6,808 nt of DNA from the NCBI GenBank assembly GCA_900555365.1, contig USKO01000035.1:1-6808 (forward strand), in the 5' to 3' direction. Below are positions 1 through 5,915 of the stretch, piece by piece. Each line of letters opens with the position of its first letter. Positions within the stretch are counted from its first letter, which is position 1. Under the pieces are notes generated by a model. It did not search any database. It was not told the DNA's origin and worked only from the letters and a program-made list of their open reading frames with translations. The stretch comes from an uncultured Bacillota bacterium (GTDB lineage: Bacteria > Bacillota > Clostridia > Christensenellales > UBA1242). The position numbers were made by a program, and so were the translations under genes.

Positions 1-27
1 TTTTTTAAAATAAAGCAAAATATTTGT

Positions 28-792
28 ATGATGTATGACTTAATTGATGAAAGTGGAAAAGATTTAAAACAGTACGGCTATAAACTTAAGAAGCTGGACA
101 GGTTTGGAATAAGCGTTGCTACAATGACCATTGAAAGCGATCAAAAAAGCAGCTCTTTAGGAATGGACAAGGGAGATTATTTTATTCTCAATTCTCCTCA
201 TCTTTATGATTATGGAATGGACGCAAATGTTTATATTATAAACGCTCTTAGTAAAGTTTTAAAAAAGTTCTATAAGAAGTTAAATATAAGCAAAGATAAA
301 AAGGTCTTAATTGTGGGGCTTGGTAATCCAGATATCATGTCTGATAGGCTTGGAAAAGTGGTGTTTGATAATGTAGAAATTAAGCCGCTTAAAAAGGACA
401 ACAATATTTTTAAGTTTTGTCCAAATATCTATTTTTCAACTGGAATAGAGACCATCGATATGGTGGGTATGTTTGTCAAGGGAATGGAAATTGATTATAT
501 CTTACTGATTGATTCTTTGACAACAAATGACATTTCTAGGCTTGGAACTTCTTTTCAAATAACCACTTCAGGCATGACTCCAGGAAGCGGCGTCAATCGA
601 TTTGGCAAAAAGATCAACGAGGAAAGTATGGGAGTGGTTTGCATTTCGATTGGCATTCCATTTATGATATTTGCAAGTGACCTTAATGCTAACAGCCCAG
701 AAGATTTACTACTGTCGCCTAAGGATATCAAAGAGCATATAGAAAGAGCTGGATTTATAATAGCATCAGCGATAAATGAGGTGCTCAAATGA
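28..792 (+). CDS. gpr: GPR germination (spore) endopeptidase, short form; 5' end possibly beyond the window
   Basis: This is the spore protease that starts degradation of the small acid-soluble DNA-protecting proteins (SASP) when a spore germinates. The 254-residue product carries the family landmarks in order: VGLGN at about 96-100, SDRLG at 105-109, STGIET at 137-142, LIDSL at 160-164, RLGTSFQI at 171-178, the glycine-rich SGMTPGSGV at 181-189 and INEESMGV at 196-203. Asp106 and Asp162 correspond to the two aspartates (127 and 193 in Bacillus megaterium GPR) implicated in catalysis. The C-terminal SPKDIKEHI segment matches the end of longer homologues, but the long insert before it is absent, so the protein is shorter than the usual 320-370 residues. 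The start is uncertain: there is no good Shine-Dalgarno site before the ATG at 28, and the frame stays open to base 1. The residue YDLIDES aligns with the region near the propeptide cleavage site, so the propeptide may be encoded further upstream. It shares the ATGA overlap with the next gene. Confidence 0.92.
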   Translation: MMYDLIDESGKDLKQYGYKLKKLDRFGISVATMTIESDQKSSSLGMDKGDYFILNSPHLYDYGMDANVYIINALSKVLKKFYKKLNISKDKKVLIVGLGNPDIMSDRLGKVVFDNVEIKPLKKDNNIFKFCPNIYFSTGIETIDMVGMFVKGMEIDYILLIDSLTTNDISRLGTSFQITTSGMTPGSGVNRFGKKINEESMGVVCISIGIPFMIFASDLNANSPEDLLLSPKDIKEHIERAGFIIASAINEVLK

Positions 793-1376
793 ATTACTAC
801 TTATTTATTCCGTTTATAATCATATGTATAATGTTTTTGCCTATAAAACTTGAGGCGAGATTTTCTTTCAATCTACTTGAGATGTCTGGAGCGGTTGGAG
901 CGTTTCTTTATGGCTTTAAAATTACACATCAGATGATTTGGATTAAAGGCAAAAAAATTATAACTAAGAAAGAGGAAGCTGTTGAGTCTCAAGAGATAGA
1001 TTTTCAAGGTAAAGAAATCACCTTTTTAAAGATTTTTTTAAAGCAGCTTACAAATAAAACGAGGTTAAAAAAGATAGAATTATTTTATAACATAGGACTT
1101 GATGATGCTTTTACATCTGCTATGGTGAGTGGACATATCAATGTGATAGTAGTTCATTTGTATACAAGAATCAAAAATGAAAAGCCGACAGCAAGCCTAG
1201 AACTTAATGACAGCATTTCATATAATCGAAAAGTCTTACAGTTTGCATTCAAATGTATAATTACAATTTCTTTATTTGATATTGTATATTCTTGGCTTAA
1301 TTCGGTTATTCTAACTAAGAAAAAGAGTAAATCAACGCTTAAGAAAAAACTGAAAAGTCAGCCCCAACAAGCATAA
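789..1376 (+). CDS. DUF2953 / YtfI-like membrane protein
   Basis: This is a 195-residue predicted membrane protein of the kind found directly upstream of ytfJ/gerW in sporulating Firmicutes. The N-terminal segment (about residues 3-18, YYLFIPFIIICIMFLP) is a clear hydrophobic helix. It is followed by a predicted beta-rich stretch (RFSFNLLEMSGAVGAFLYGFK, about 24-44) typical of the DUF2953 layout, a charged Lys/Glu middle part, a weakly hydrophobic stretch near 113-127, and a second hydrophobic helix near 149-169. The C-terminus ends in a very lysine-rich tail. The segment LFYNIGLDDAFTSAMVSGHINVIV resembles the conserved G-x-x-DA-x-T-x-x-x-x-G motif of the family. The start codon overlaps the gpr stop (ATGA), which indicates translational coupling. 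No biochemical function is established to my knowledge; a role in sporulation is inferred from its neighbours. The assignment rests on position plus this motif rather than strong overall similarity. Confidence 0.7.
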   Translation: MNYYLFIPFIIICIMFLPIKLEARFSFNLLEMSGAVGAFLYGFKITHQMIWIKGKKIITKKEEAVESQEIDFQGKEITFLKIFLKQLTNKTRLKKIELFYNIGLDDAFTSAMVSGHINVIVVHLYTRIKNEKPTASLELNDSISYNRKVLQFAFKCIITISLFDIVYSWLNSVILTKKKSKSTLKKKLKSQPQQA

Positions 1377-1400
1377 AAAAGTAAGAAAAAAGGAGAATTT

Positions 1401-1823
1401 ATGAAATTTTATAGCGGCAACGATTCTATATACAATCTCATAGATGGAGCAATGGAAAAAATCAAGACAATAGTGGACAGCTCGACAGTTATCGGCGAAA
1501 AAGTGGAGACTGAAGATGGGACAGTTATAATTCCTATTTCCAAAGTCACAGTTGGCTATGTTGTGGGAGGGGGAGAATACGCAGATCTATCAGCCAGAAG
1601 AGTTGCAAATCATTTTCCTATGGCAGGCGGGTCAAGCGGTGGTATGAGCGTCACTCCTGTGGGTTTTTTGATTGAGAATAATGGAGATGTTAAGTTTGTA
1701 AATGTTGAAAATAAATCTCTTTATCAAACAGTTCTCAATATGTTTAATGCTCTTTTAAGTAAGATAAATAGCGATAACACTAGCAGTGCAAGCGGGGAGA
1801 TGAGCGAAGATGAAGAAGAGTAA
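1401..1823 (+). CDS. ytfJ: GerW family sporulation/germination protein (YtfJ)
   Basis: This 140-residue protein belongs to the GerW/YtfJ family, members of which are made during sporulation and needed for normal germination, in Bacillus subtilis particularly for lysozyme and L-alanine responses. The diagnostic core is visible at about residues 21-60: TIVDSSTVIGEKVETEDGT, then VIIPISKVTVGYVVGGGEY. A glycine-rich linker follows (AGGSSGGMSVTPVGFLI, about 75-91), then a short beta-strand pair, which is the usual family layout. The C-terminus is serine-rich and highly acidic (GEMSEDEEE). The start is supported by AAAGGAG about 6 bases upstream of the ATG. The last 14 bases overlap the start of the carboxypeptidase gene in another frame, so the two are probably translationally coupled. 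It sits between the DUF2953 gene and dacF, the common clostridial arrangement, and there is no separate promoter I can recognise. Confidence 0.93.
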   Translation: MKFYSGNDSIYNLIDGAMEKIKTIVDSSTVIGEKVETEDGTVIIPISKVTVGYVVGGGEYADLSARRVANHFPMAGGSSGGMSVTPVGFLIENNGDVKFVNVENKSLYQTVLNMFNALLSKINSDNTSSASGEMSEDEEE

Positions 1824-2958
1824 AATAATTCCAGCTCTATGTATTTTGTTTGCGCTTCTTTTTCTATTTAGCTTTCTCTATAGTGGCATTAGAGTTTTAA
1901 CGCAAGCTGAGGCTGCCGATTATTACACTAGTGCCAAATCCATGTGTACGATGGAGGCGGGCTCAAAGAGAGTGCTTTATAGCAAGAATATGAATGAAGA
2001 GCTTCCTATGGCAAGTACAACAAAGATTATGACGGCAATAACCGCGATTGAAAATTGTGATGATCTTGACAAGCCTTTTGAAATTTCTCCTAAAGCAGTT
2101 GGGATAAGTGGAACTAGTTTATATCTACGAAAGGGCGAGGTTTTCACAATTAGAGATCTGTTATATGGACTTATGCTGATATCTGGCAATGATGCATCGG
2201 TGGCAATAGGTGAAAGAATAAGCGGAAGTACTAAAGAATTTGTAAACCTTATGAATGAAACGGCTCAAAAAATAGGGGCAAAAAATACCCATTTTGACAA
2301 TACTCATGGACTGGATTCCAAAACGCATTATACCTGCGCTTATGATCTTGCTCTTATTACAAGCTATGCCATGCAAAATGAGACATTTAGAGAGATAGTT
2401 TCAACCAAAAACACAAAAATCACTAATGCGGATGGTAAGACAAGATATCTTAAAAACAAAAACAAACTGCTGACAAGTTTGGAAGGGTGTGATGGTGTTA
2501 AAACAGGCTTTACTGACGATGCTGGAAGATGCTATGTCGGTAGTTGCACAAGGGATGGTATGACTGTCGTTTGTGTGGTTTTAAATTGTGGGCCGATGTT
2601 TGAAGAGGCTAGCACTCTTTTAAATAAAGCATTTGAGGAATATCATCTGGTAGATTTAACGAGTGGCTACGCCTATATTGACAAGATAAAAGTTATAGAA
2701 GGCGAAAATGACTATGTAAGAATAGGCACTTTTGAAAAATATCTATATCCTCTTAAAGCAGATGAGTTTAAAAAGGTAAAATATACTTATCAAATTCAAG
2801 ACAGCATTGAGGCGCCTGTGACCAAAGGCAGTGAAGTTGGAGAGATTAAAATATTTATTGATAAAGACTTGCATTTTTGTGAAAAAGTTTATACAATTGA
2901 AAATGTAAGGAGAAATTCTATTTGGCAAAAATTAAAAGACCTGATAGAACAATGGTAA
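1810..2958 (+). CDS. dacF: D-alanyl-D-alanine carboxypeptidase (DacF/DacB type, penicillin-binding protein)
   Basis: This serine peptidase removes the terminal D-alanine from peptidoglycan stem peptides outside the membrane. In spore formers this class sets cross-linking of the cortex. The 382-residue protein begins with a signal peptide (KKSK, hydrophobic run about 6-30, likely cleavage after TQAEA at about 35). The three penicillin-binding motifs are intact: S69-T-T-K72 (catalytic serine and lysine), S125-G-N127 within LISGNDAS, and K231-T-G233 within GVKTGFTDDAG. Residues from about 280 to 365 fit the beta-rich C-terminal domain of the PBP5 family. The final residues (NSIWQKLKDLIEQW) form an amphipathic helix of the type that tethers these enzymes to the membrane. 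The start lies inside the gerW 3' end, with GGGGAG about 10 bases upstream. Only 1 base separates it from rluB. dacF and dacB are close relatives; the neighbouring gerW and sporulation genes favour dacF, but the symbol is not certain. Confidence 0.92.
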   Translation: MKKSKIIPALCILFALLFLFSFLYSGIRVLTQAEAADYYTSAKSMCTMEAGSKRVLYSKNMNEELPMASTTKIMTAITAIENCDDLDKPFEISPKAVGISGTSLYLRKGEVFTIRDLLYGLMLISGNDASVAIGERISGSTKEFVNLMNETAQKIGAKNTHFDNTHGLDSKTHYTCAYDLALITSYAMQNETFREIVSTKNTKITNADGKTRYLKNKNKLLTSLEGCDGVKTGFTDDAGRCYVGSCTRDGMTVVCVVLNCGPMFEEASTLLNKAFEEYHLVDLTSGYAYIDKIKVIEGENDYVRIGTFEKYLYPLKADEFKKVKYTYQIQDSIEAPVTKGSEVGEIKIFIDKDLHFCEKVYTIENVRRNSIWQKLKDLIEQW

Positions 2959-2959
2959 A

Positions 2960-3667
2960 ATGAGATTAAATAAATTTTTAAGTAACAGCGGACTTGCTTC
3001 AAGACGCAAATGTGATGAAATAATTCAAGAAGGAAAAGTAACGGTCAATGGCAAAGTAGTAACAGAACTTGGCAGTATTATAAACGAGAAGAAAGATAAG
3101 GTGAAAGTAGAGGGAAAGGTTATAACTCTTCCTTCTTCTTTTGTATATATAAAACTAAACAAGCCAAAAGGTTATGCTTGCAGTGCCAATGATGAAAAGG
3201 GCAGAAAGACAATTTATGACCTCGTAGACACAGATGAAAGACTCTTTTCAATAGGTCGGCTTGACTATAACACGGAAGGATTGATAATTTTGACTAATGA
3301 TGGAGATTTTGCAAATAGAGTTGCTCATCCGCGTTTTTCTACTGAAAAGGAATATCGCGTTAATGTAATAGGCGAGGTAAAAGAAAGCGAACTTGCAGTA
3401 CTACGAAAAGGAGTAGTGATTGATGGAGAGCGATTGCCAAGCGCAAAAGTGACGCGCCTTGGCTTTGAAAATAATATCACAAAACTTTCTGTTGTGATCG
3501 ATGAGGGTTTAAATAGGCAAATTCGCCGTATGTTTGAAGCAATTGGAAAAGAGATTAAACTTTTAAAAAGAGTGCGAATAGGTAAAGTATTGCTCGGCGG
3601 AATGAAAAGAGGAGAATGGCGAGATCTTACTGAGCAAGAGCTTAACAGCCTTATAAGTGAAAAATAG
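2960..3667 (+). CDS. rluB: 23S rRNA pseudouridine synthase, RluB/RsuA family
   Basis: This enzyme isomerises a specific uridine in ribosomal RNA to pseudouridine, most likely U2605 (Escherichia coli numbering) of 23S rRNA as for RluB. The 235-residue product has an N-terminal S4 RNA-binding domain (RLNKFLSNSGLASRRKCDEI, then GKVTVNG, residues 2-32). The catalytic RsuA/RluB domain follows, with LNKPKGY at 66-72, and the signature GRLDYNTEGLIILTNDGD at 99-116, in which Asp102 is the catalytic aspartate. The closing motif RQIRRMFEAIGKEIKLLKRVRIG sits near 186-208. Length and layout are normal. The gene starts 1 base after the carboxypeptidase stop and has no good Shine-Dalgarno site of its own, so it depends on coupling to the upstream gene. 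RsuA-type 16S enzymes share the fold; the position after dacF, as in many Firmicutes, favours RluB. Confidence 0.92.
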   Translation: MRLNKFLSNSGLASRRKCDEIIQEGKVTVNGKVVTELGSIINEKKDKVKVEGKVITLPSSFVYIKLNKPKGYACSANDEKGRKTIYDLVDTDERLFSIGRLDYNTEGLIILTNDGDFANRVAHPRFSTEKEYRVNVIGEVKESELAVLRKGVVIDGERLPSAKVTRLGFENNITKLSVVIDEGLNRQIRRMFEAIGKEIKLLKRVRIGKVLLGGMKRGEWRDLTEQELNSLISEK

Positions 3668-3745
3668 GCTAGAATGAGAGTAAGATAATATAAGTAAATT
3701 TATGAAAGATAATTTAATAATACACATTAAAAATAGAAGAGAAAG

Positions 3746-3751
3746 AGGAGG
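3746..3751 (+). promoter_or_regulatory. Shine-Dalgarno site fixing the plsC start
   Basis: A perfect AGGAGG lies 4 bases before the ATG at 3756. The in-frame ATG at 3702 has no comparable site and would add 18 mostly polar residues (KDNLIIHIKNRRERGG) not expected for the family. The site therefore decides in favour of the downstream start. Confidence 0.8.
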
Positions 3752-3755
3752 GTAT

Positions 3756-4364
3756 ATGTTCCATTTGATTCAGATTATTGCAGCGCTGCCTGTAAAAATA
3801 TTATTTCCTGCAAAATTTTATGGGAAAAAGAATTTGCCTAAAGGACCTTGCATAATAGTCAGCAACCATACATCAAACACCGATTCAGTGCTTTTAATTA
3901 TCAATACTTGGGAGAAAAAATATTTTTTGGCTAAAAAAGAACTCTTTAAAAACAAACTGTTTGGGTGGTTTATAAAGAGGATGGGGGCTATTAAAATCGA
4001 TCGCCAATCAAGCGATGTTGCAGCTATAAAACAATCACTAAAGGTTTTAAAAGATGGTAAAAAACTTGTAATTTATCCTGAAGGAACTCGAACGAATAAT
4101 GCAAATATGCAGCTTGGCGAGGTAAAGCATGGTGCTAGCATGTTTGCCATCAAAGCCAAAGTGCCACTCGTGCCAATGTTTATTTCAAGAAAGCCAAAGT
4201 TATTTCATAAAACGAGGGTTTATCTTGGAGAGCCCTTTACTTTAGAGGAATTTTATGGAAGAAAGCTTGACAATGAAACCTTAGATGCTTCTTCTAAAGT
4301 TATCGCAGAAAAATTGAACGAGCTTCATGATATTGCCTTGAATTCTTTGACAAAAAAGGATTAA
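3756..4364 (+). CDS. plsC: 1-acyl-sn-glycerol-3-phosphate acyltransferase (PlsC family)
   Basis: This membrane-associated acyltransferase adds the second acyl chain to lysophosphatidic acid, giving phosphatidic acid for phospholipid synthesis. From the ATG at 3756 the protein has 202 residues, normal for short bacterial PlsC proteins. All four family blocks are visible: the catalytic H38-x4-D43 in VSNHTSNTDSVLL, block II GAIKIDR at 77-83, block III YPEGTR at 107-112 (phosphate binding), and block IV VPLVPMFI at 136-143. The N-terminus (MFHLIQIIAALPVKILFP) is a hydrophobic membrane-binding segment. There is an 88-base gap after rluB. In many clostridia cmk precedes plsC and ispH follows it; both are absent here. 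The reading frame continues open after the TAA stop right up to the next gene. An in-frame ATG at 3702 exists but lacks a ribosome binding site. Confidence 0.93.
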   Translation: MFHLIQIIAALPVKILFPAKFYGKKNLPKGPCIIVSNHTSNTDSVLLIINTWEKKYFLAKKELFKNKLFGWFIKRMGAIKIDRQSSDVAAIKQSLKVLKDGKKLVIYPEGTRTNNANMQLGEVKHGASMFAIKAKVPLVPMFISRKPKLFHKTRVYLGEPFTLEEFYGRKLDNETLDASSKVIAEKLNELHDIALNSLTKKD

Positions 4365-4373
4365 TTTGTTAAA

Positions 4374-4400
4374 ATTTTCCTAGAGGTTTTTAGGGAAAAT
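4374..4400 (+). promoter_or_regulatory. Imperfect hairpin in the plsC-S1 gap
   Basis: ATTTTCCTA (4374-4382) pairs with TAGGGAAAAT (4391-4400) with one bulged G and an 8-base loop. There is no T-run after it on the plus strand, so it is not a classic intrinsic terminator. It lies 34 bases before the S1-protein ATG, which lacks a Shine-Dalgarno site. A role in controlling S1 translation is only inferred. Confidence 0.35.
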
Positions 4401-4433
4401 AATCAACAAAAAAATTTAGATGAAAAATTTGAT

Positions 4434-5453
4434 ATGAGCGCAGTTGAAAAGACCTTTGCAAGTTACAGGCAAGGGCAGATGTTTGACGGCGTAGTAGTAA
4501 TTAAAAAGGATAATGGCTGCATTTTCAATATTGGTGGCAAGAATGATGCCTTTCTACCAAGAGAAGAAGTTGAAGATTATGAAAATTTAAAGATTGGCGA
4601 CAGATTTAAAGTTATAATCACAAAATCAAAAAATGAAGATGGAATGCTTGAGGTTTCAAAAGATAGGGCGGATAATCTAATCTTAGCAACTCAAAATGCC
4701 AATAAACTTAAGCTTGGTAGTAAATTCACATTTGTAGTAAGCGATGCAAAAAGAGATGGGCTATATTCAAAGATGGGCGAATATAAAATTTTCATACCTA
4801 TTGACCAAATTTCAGCGACTACAAGAGATGCTAAAAAGGCCATAGGAAAACAATTTGAAGCTACGGTTACCGAGATTGATAAAGAAAATAAGAGCATAAT
4901 TGCAAGCATTAAACTGCTTGAAGATAAAGTGCGTGAGACAAATGAAAATTTATTTTGGAATTCAATATTTATAAATAAAGTCGTACGCGGAAAAGTTAAA
5001 AAAATATTAAGCTATGGCGCCTTTGTAGATGTCGGAGGAGTTGACTGCTTTATTCATATATCTAATTTAGCGTACAGCCATGTTGACAATGTAAGCGATA
5101 TTTTAAAAGAGGGCGAAGAGTACAATTTTAAAGTAATAGAAGTTGACAGAGAAAACAAAAAAGTTGCCTTAAGCTTTAAAGCTCTTCAGCAAAGTCCAAG
5201 ACTTATCGCGATAAAAGAGTTGCATGTTGGCGCTGTATATAAAGGGGTGGTAATTAAGATTTTACAATTTGGCGCGATTATTAAACTTGAAAATGGAGCG
5301 ACTGGACTTCTTCATATAAAAAATGCAACAGAAGACAATCATAAACATATCTATGAAATCGTTAAACTTGACGATAAAGTAGAGGTTGAAGTTATTTCAA
5401 AAAATGAGGAAGAACAGAGGGTGTCGTTTAAACTTATAAATGTTATAAAATAA
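4434..5453 (+). CDS. S1 RNA-binding domain protein (ribosomal protein S1-like, YpfD type)
   Basis: This is a single-stranded-RNA-binding protein of the ribosomal protein S1 family; Firmicutes versions are less tightly tied to the ribosome than the Escherichia coli protein. The 339 residues form four S1-like repeats: about 13-77 (QMFDGVVVIKKDNGCIFNIG), 92-162 (degenerate, KLGSKFTFVV to SIIASIKLL), 181-250 (RGKVKKILSYGAFVDVGG then CFIHISNLAYS, the best-conserved repeat) and 265-335 (YKGVVIKILQFGAIIKLENG then GLLHIKNA). Four repeats match YpfD, though at about 380 residues the usual form is somewhat longer. The ATG at 4434 is the only ATG/GTG/TTG in this frame after the plsC stop, yet no Shine-Dalgarno site precedes it. 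The frame is the same as that of plsC, with 23 sense codons between the plsC stop and this ATG. In many clostridia S1 is adjacent or fused to ispH; here it stands alone. Confidence 0.88.
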   Translation: MSAVEKTFASYRQGQMFDGVVVIKKDNGCIFNIGGKNDAFLPREEVEDYENLKIGDRFKVIITKSKNEDGMLEVSKDRADNLILATQNANKLKLGSKFTFVVSDAKRDGLYSKMGEYKIFIPIDQISATTRDAKKAIGKQFEATVTEIDKENKSIIASIKLLEDKVRETNENLFWNSIFINKVVRGKVKKILSYGAFVDVGGVDCFIHISNLAYSHVDNVSDILKEGEEYNFKVIEVDRENKKVALSFKALQQSPRLIAIKELHVGAVYKGVVIKILQFGAIIKLENGATGLLHIKNATEDNHKHIYEIVKLDDKVEVEVISKNEEEQRVSFKLINVIK

Positions 5454-5457
5454 AACA

Positions 5458-5486
5458 TTGACAATTAAACGCTTTCTACTTATTAT
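5458..5486 (+). promoter_or_regulatory. Strong SigA-type promoter upstream of the tRNA
   Basis: A perfect -35 hexamer TTGACA (5458-5463) is followed by a 17-base spacer and TATTAT (5481-5486), one mismatch from the -10 consensus. Transcription would start near 5492-5494. It begins 4 bases after the S1 stop codon and is the best promoter match seen in the window. The nearest downstream gene is the tRNA-Thr at 5684. A second TATAAT at 5497-5502 has no good -35 partner. Confidence 0.75.
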
Positions 5487-5489
5487 GAG

Positions 5490-5544
5490 AGTTTTCTATA
5501 ATGCATAATACTATATATTGTGGTATTATGCAAAATAGAAAACT
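5490..5544 (+). repeat. Long inverted repeat (22-base arms, 11-base loop)
   Basis: The left arm 5490-5511 (AGTTTTCTATAATGCATAATAC without spaces is 22 bases; key parts are AGTTTTCTAT and TGCATAATAC) pairs with the right arm 5523-5544 at 20 of 22 positions; the only two mismatches are adjacent, AA facing AA in the middle. The 11-base loop can add a few weaker pairs. It lies immediately after the -10 box, so a transcript from the promoter at 5458-5486 would begin with this hairpin. No U-run follows on either strand, so it is not a standard terminator. It could stabilise the RNA 5' end, act as an operator, or be a small mobile palindrome. Confidence 0.8.
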
Positions 5545-5683
5545 AATTAAATTTAAAAACCATATGATGATTGATTAAATTTGATAAGAAAGTTAGTTGG
5601 GAAAAACTGGGGAATAAGCTAAAGAAAAGCTTCAAAAAAAACAGAAAGGAACATTGAGCTGAAAATAGAAAAATATGACTTTT
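5545..5683 (+). other. A/G-rich leader between hairpin and tRNA
   Basis: This stretch is strongly purine-rich and contains a small stem (AAGCT...AGCTT, about 5617-5633) followed by a run of eight A. It holds no convincing gene. A 28-codon frame from a TTG at 5571 to a stop at 5655-5657 would encode a lysine-rich peptide (begins IKFDKKVSWEKLGNKLKK) but has no ribosome binding site. It is most simply the 5' leader of the tRNA transcript, to be removed by processing. Confidence 0.4.
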
Positions 5684-5759
5684 GCTAACGTGGCTCAGCA
5701 GGTAGAGCAGTGCACTCGTAATGCACAGGTCGCGGGTTCGAATCCCGCCGTTAGCTCCA
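5684..5759 (+). tRNA. tRNA-Thr (anticodon CGU), CCA encoded
   Basis: The 76 bases fold into a complete cloverleaf. The acceptor stem is GCTAACG/CGTTAGC (7 perfect pairs), with U8 at 5691, D stem GCTC/GAGC, anticodon stem GTGCA/TGCAC, anticodon loop CTCGTAA with anticodon CGT at 5717-5719, variable loop AGGTC, and T arm GCGGG-TTCGAAT-CCCGC. The discriminator base is T5756 and the CCA end (5757-5759) is encoded. Anticodon CGU reads the threonine codon ACG; the loop resembles that of Escherichia coli thrW. The single tRNA stands alone, which makes it a natural integration site, but no integrase or repeated 3' end is seen in this window. No intrinsic terminator follows, so it may be cut from a longer transcript that continues into the small gene at 5916. 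Confidence 0.97.
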
Positions 5760-5915
5760 AAAAAGATAGAAGAGGGAGAGTGAATGGGGTTTAGAAAAGA
5801 ATGTTGCCGCGACCTGTGCAAGGGCTCCCGAAAATTTGAAGAATTTATGGGAAGAGGAGAATGTTTTCGACCGTAGAGAGCTTTATAGAAGATAAAGCGG
5901 AAGGAGAAAGTTTAT
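5760..5915 (+). other. Structured leader between tRNA and the small gene, with anti-tRNA segment
   Basis: This 156-base stretch has a purine-rich first third and then several structures. CCGCGACCTGTGCA at 5807-5820 is the exact complement of tRNA bases 5722-5735. A hairpin at 5827-5851 pairs CCCG with TGGG (one G-U) and AAATT with AATTT around a 5-base loop. A second hairpin at 5880-5898 pairs GCTTTAT with ATAAAGC. GAATGTT...CGACC occurs twice (5799-5814 and 5859-5872). A 30-codon frame (5784-5876, starts MGFRKECCRDLCKG, four cysteines) has GAGGGAG about 5 bases before its ATG, and another frame is open from 5770 to 5895 without an ATG. I cannot tell whether it is a regulatory RNA leader, a tiny gene or a decayed gene end. 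I see no match to a riboswitch or ribozyme class I know. Confidence 0.4.

Noticed and set aside
1977..2376. Minus-strand frames inside the carboxypeptidase gene
   Set aside because: They are shadows of a gene with intact SxxK, SGN and KTG motifs.
3702..3755. Upstream ATG as the start of plsC
   Set aside because: It lacks a ribosome binding site, while the ATG at 3756 has a perfect AGGAGG and begins at the expected hydrophobic N-terminus.
5490..5544. Hairpin as intrinsic terminator of the S1 operon
   Set aside because: No T-run follows on the plus or minus strand, the stem is A+T-rich, and a strong promoter lies directly before it.
5571..5657. TTG-initiated 28-codon lysine-rich frame in the tRNA leader
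   Set aside because: There is no ribosome binding site, and an A-rich stretch easily gives Lys/Asn-rich open frames by chance.
5543..5821. Minus-strand open frame of 92 codons covering the tRNA
   Set aside because: Its GGIRTRDLCITSALLYLL stretch is simply the antisense translation of the tRNA, a well-known type of false gene call; the rest is low-complexity.
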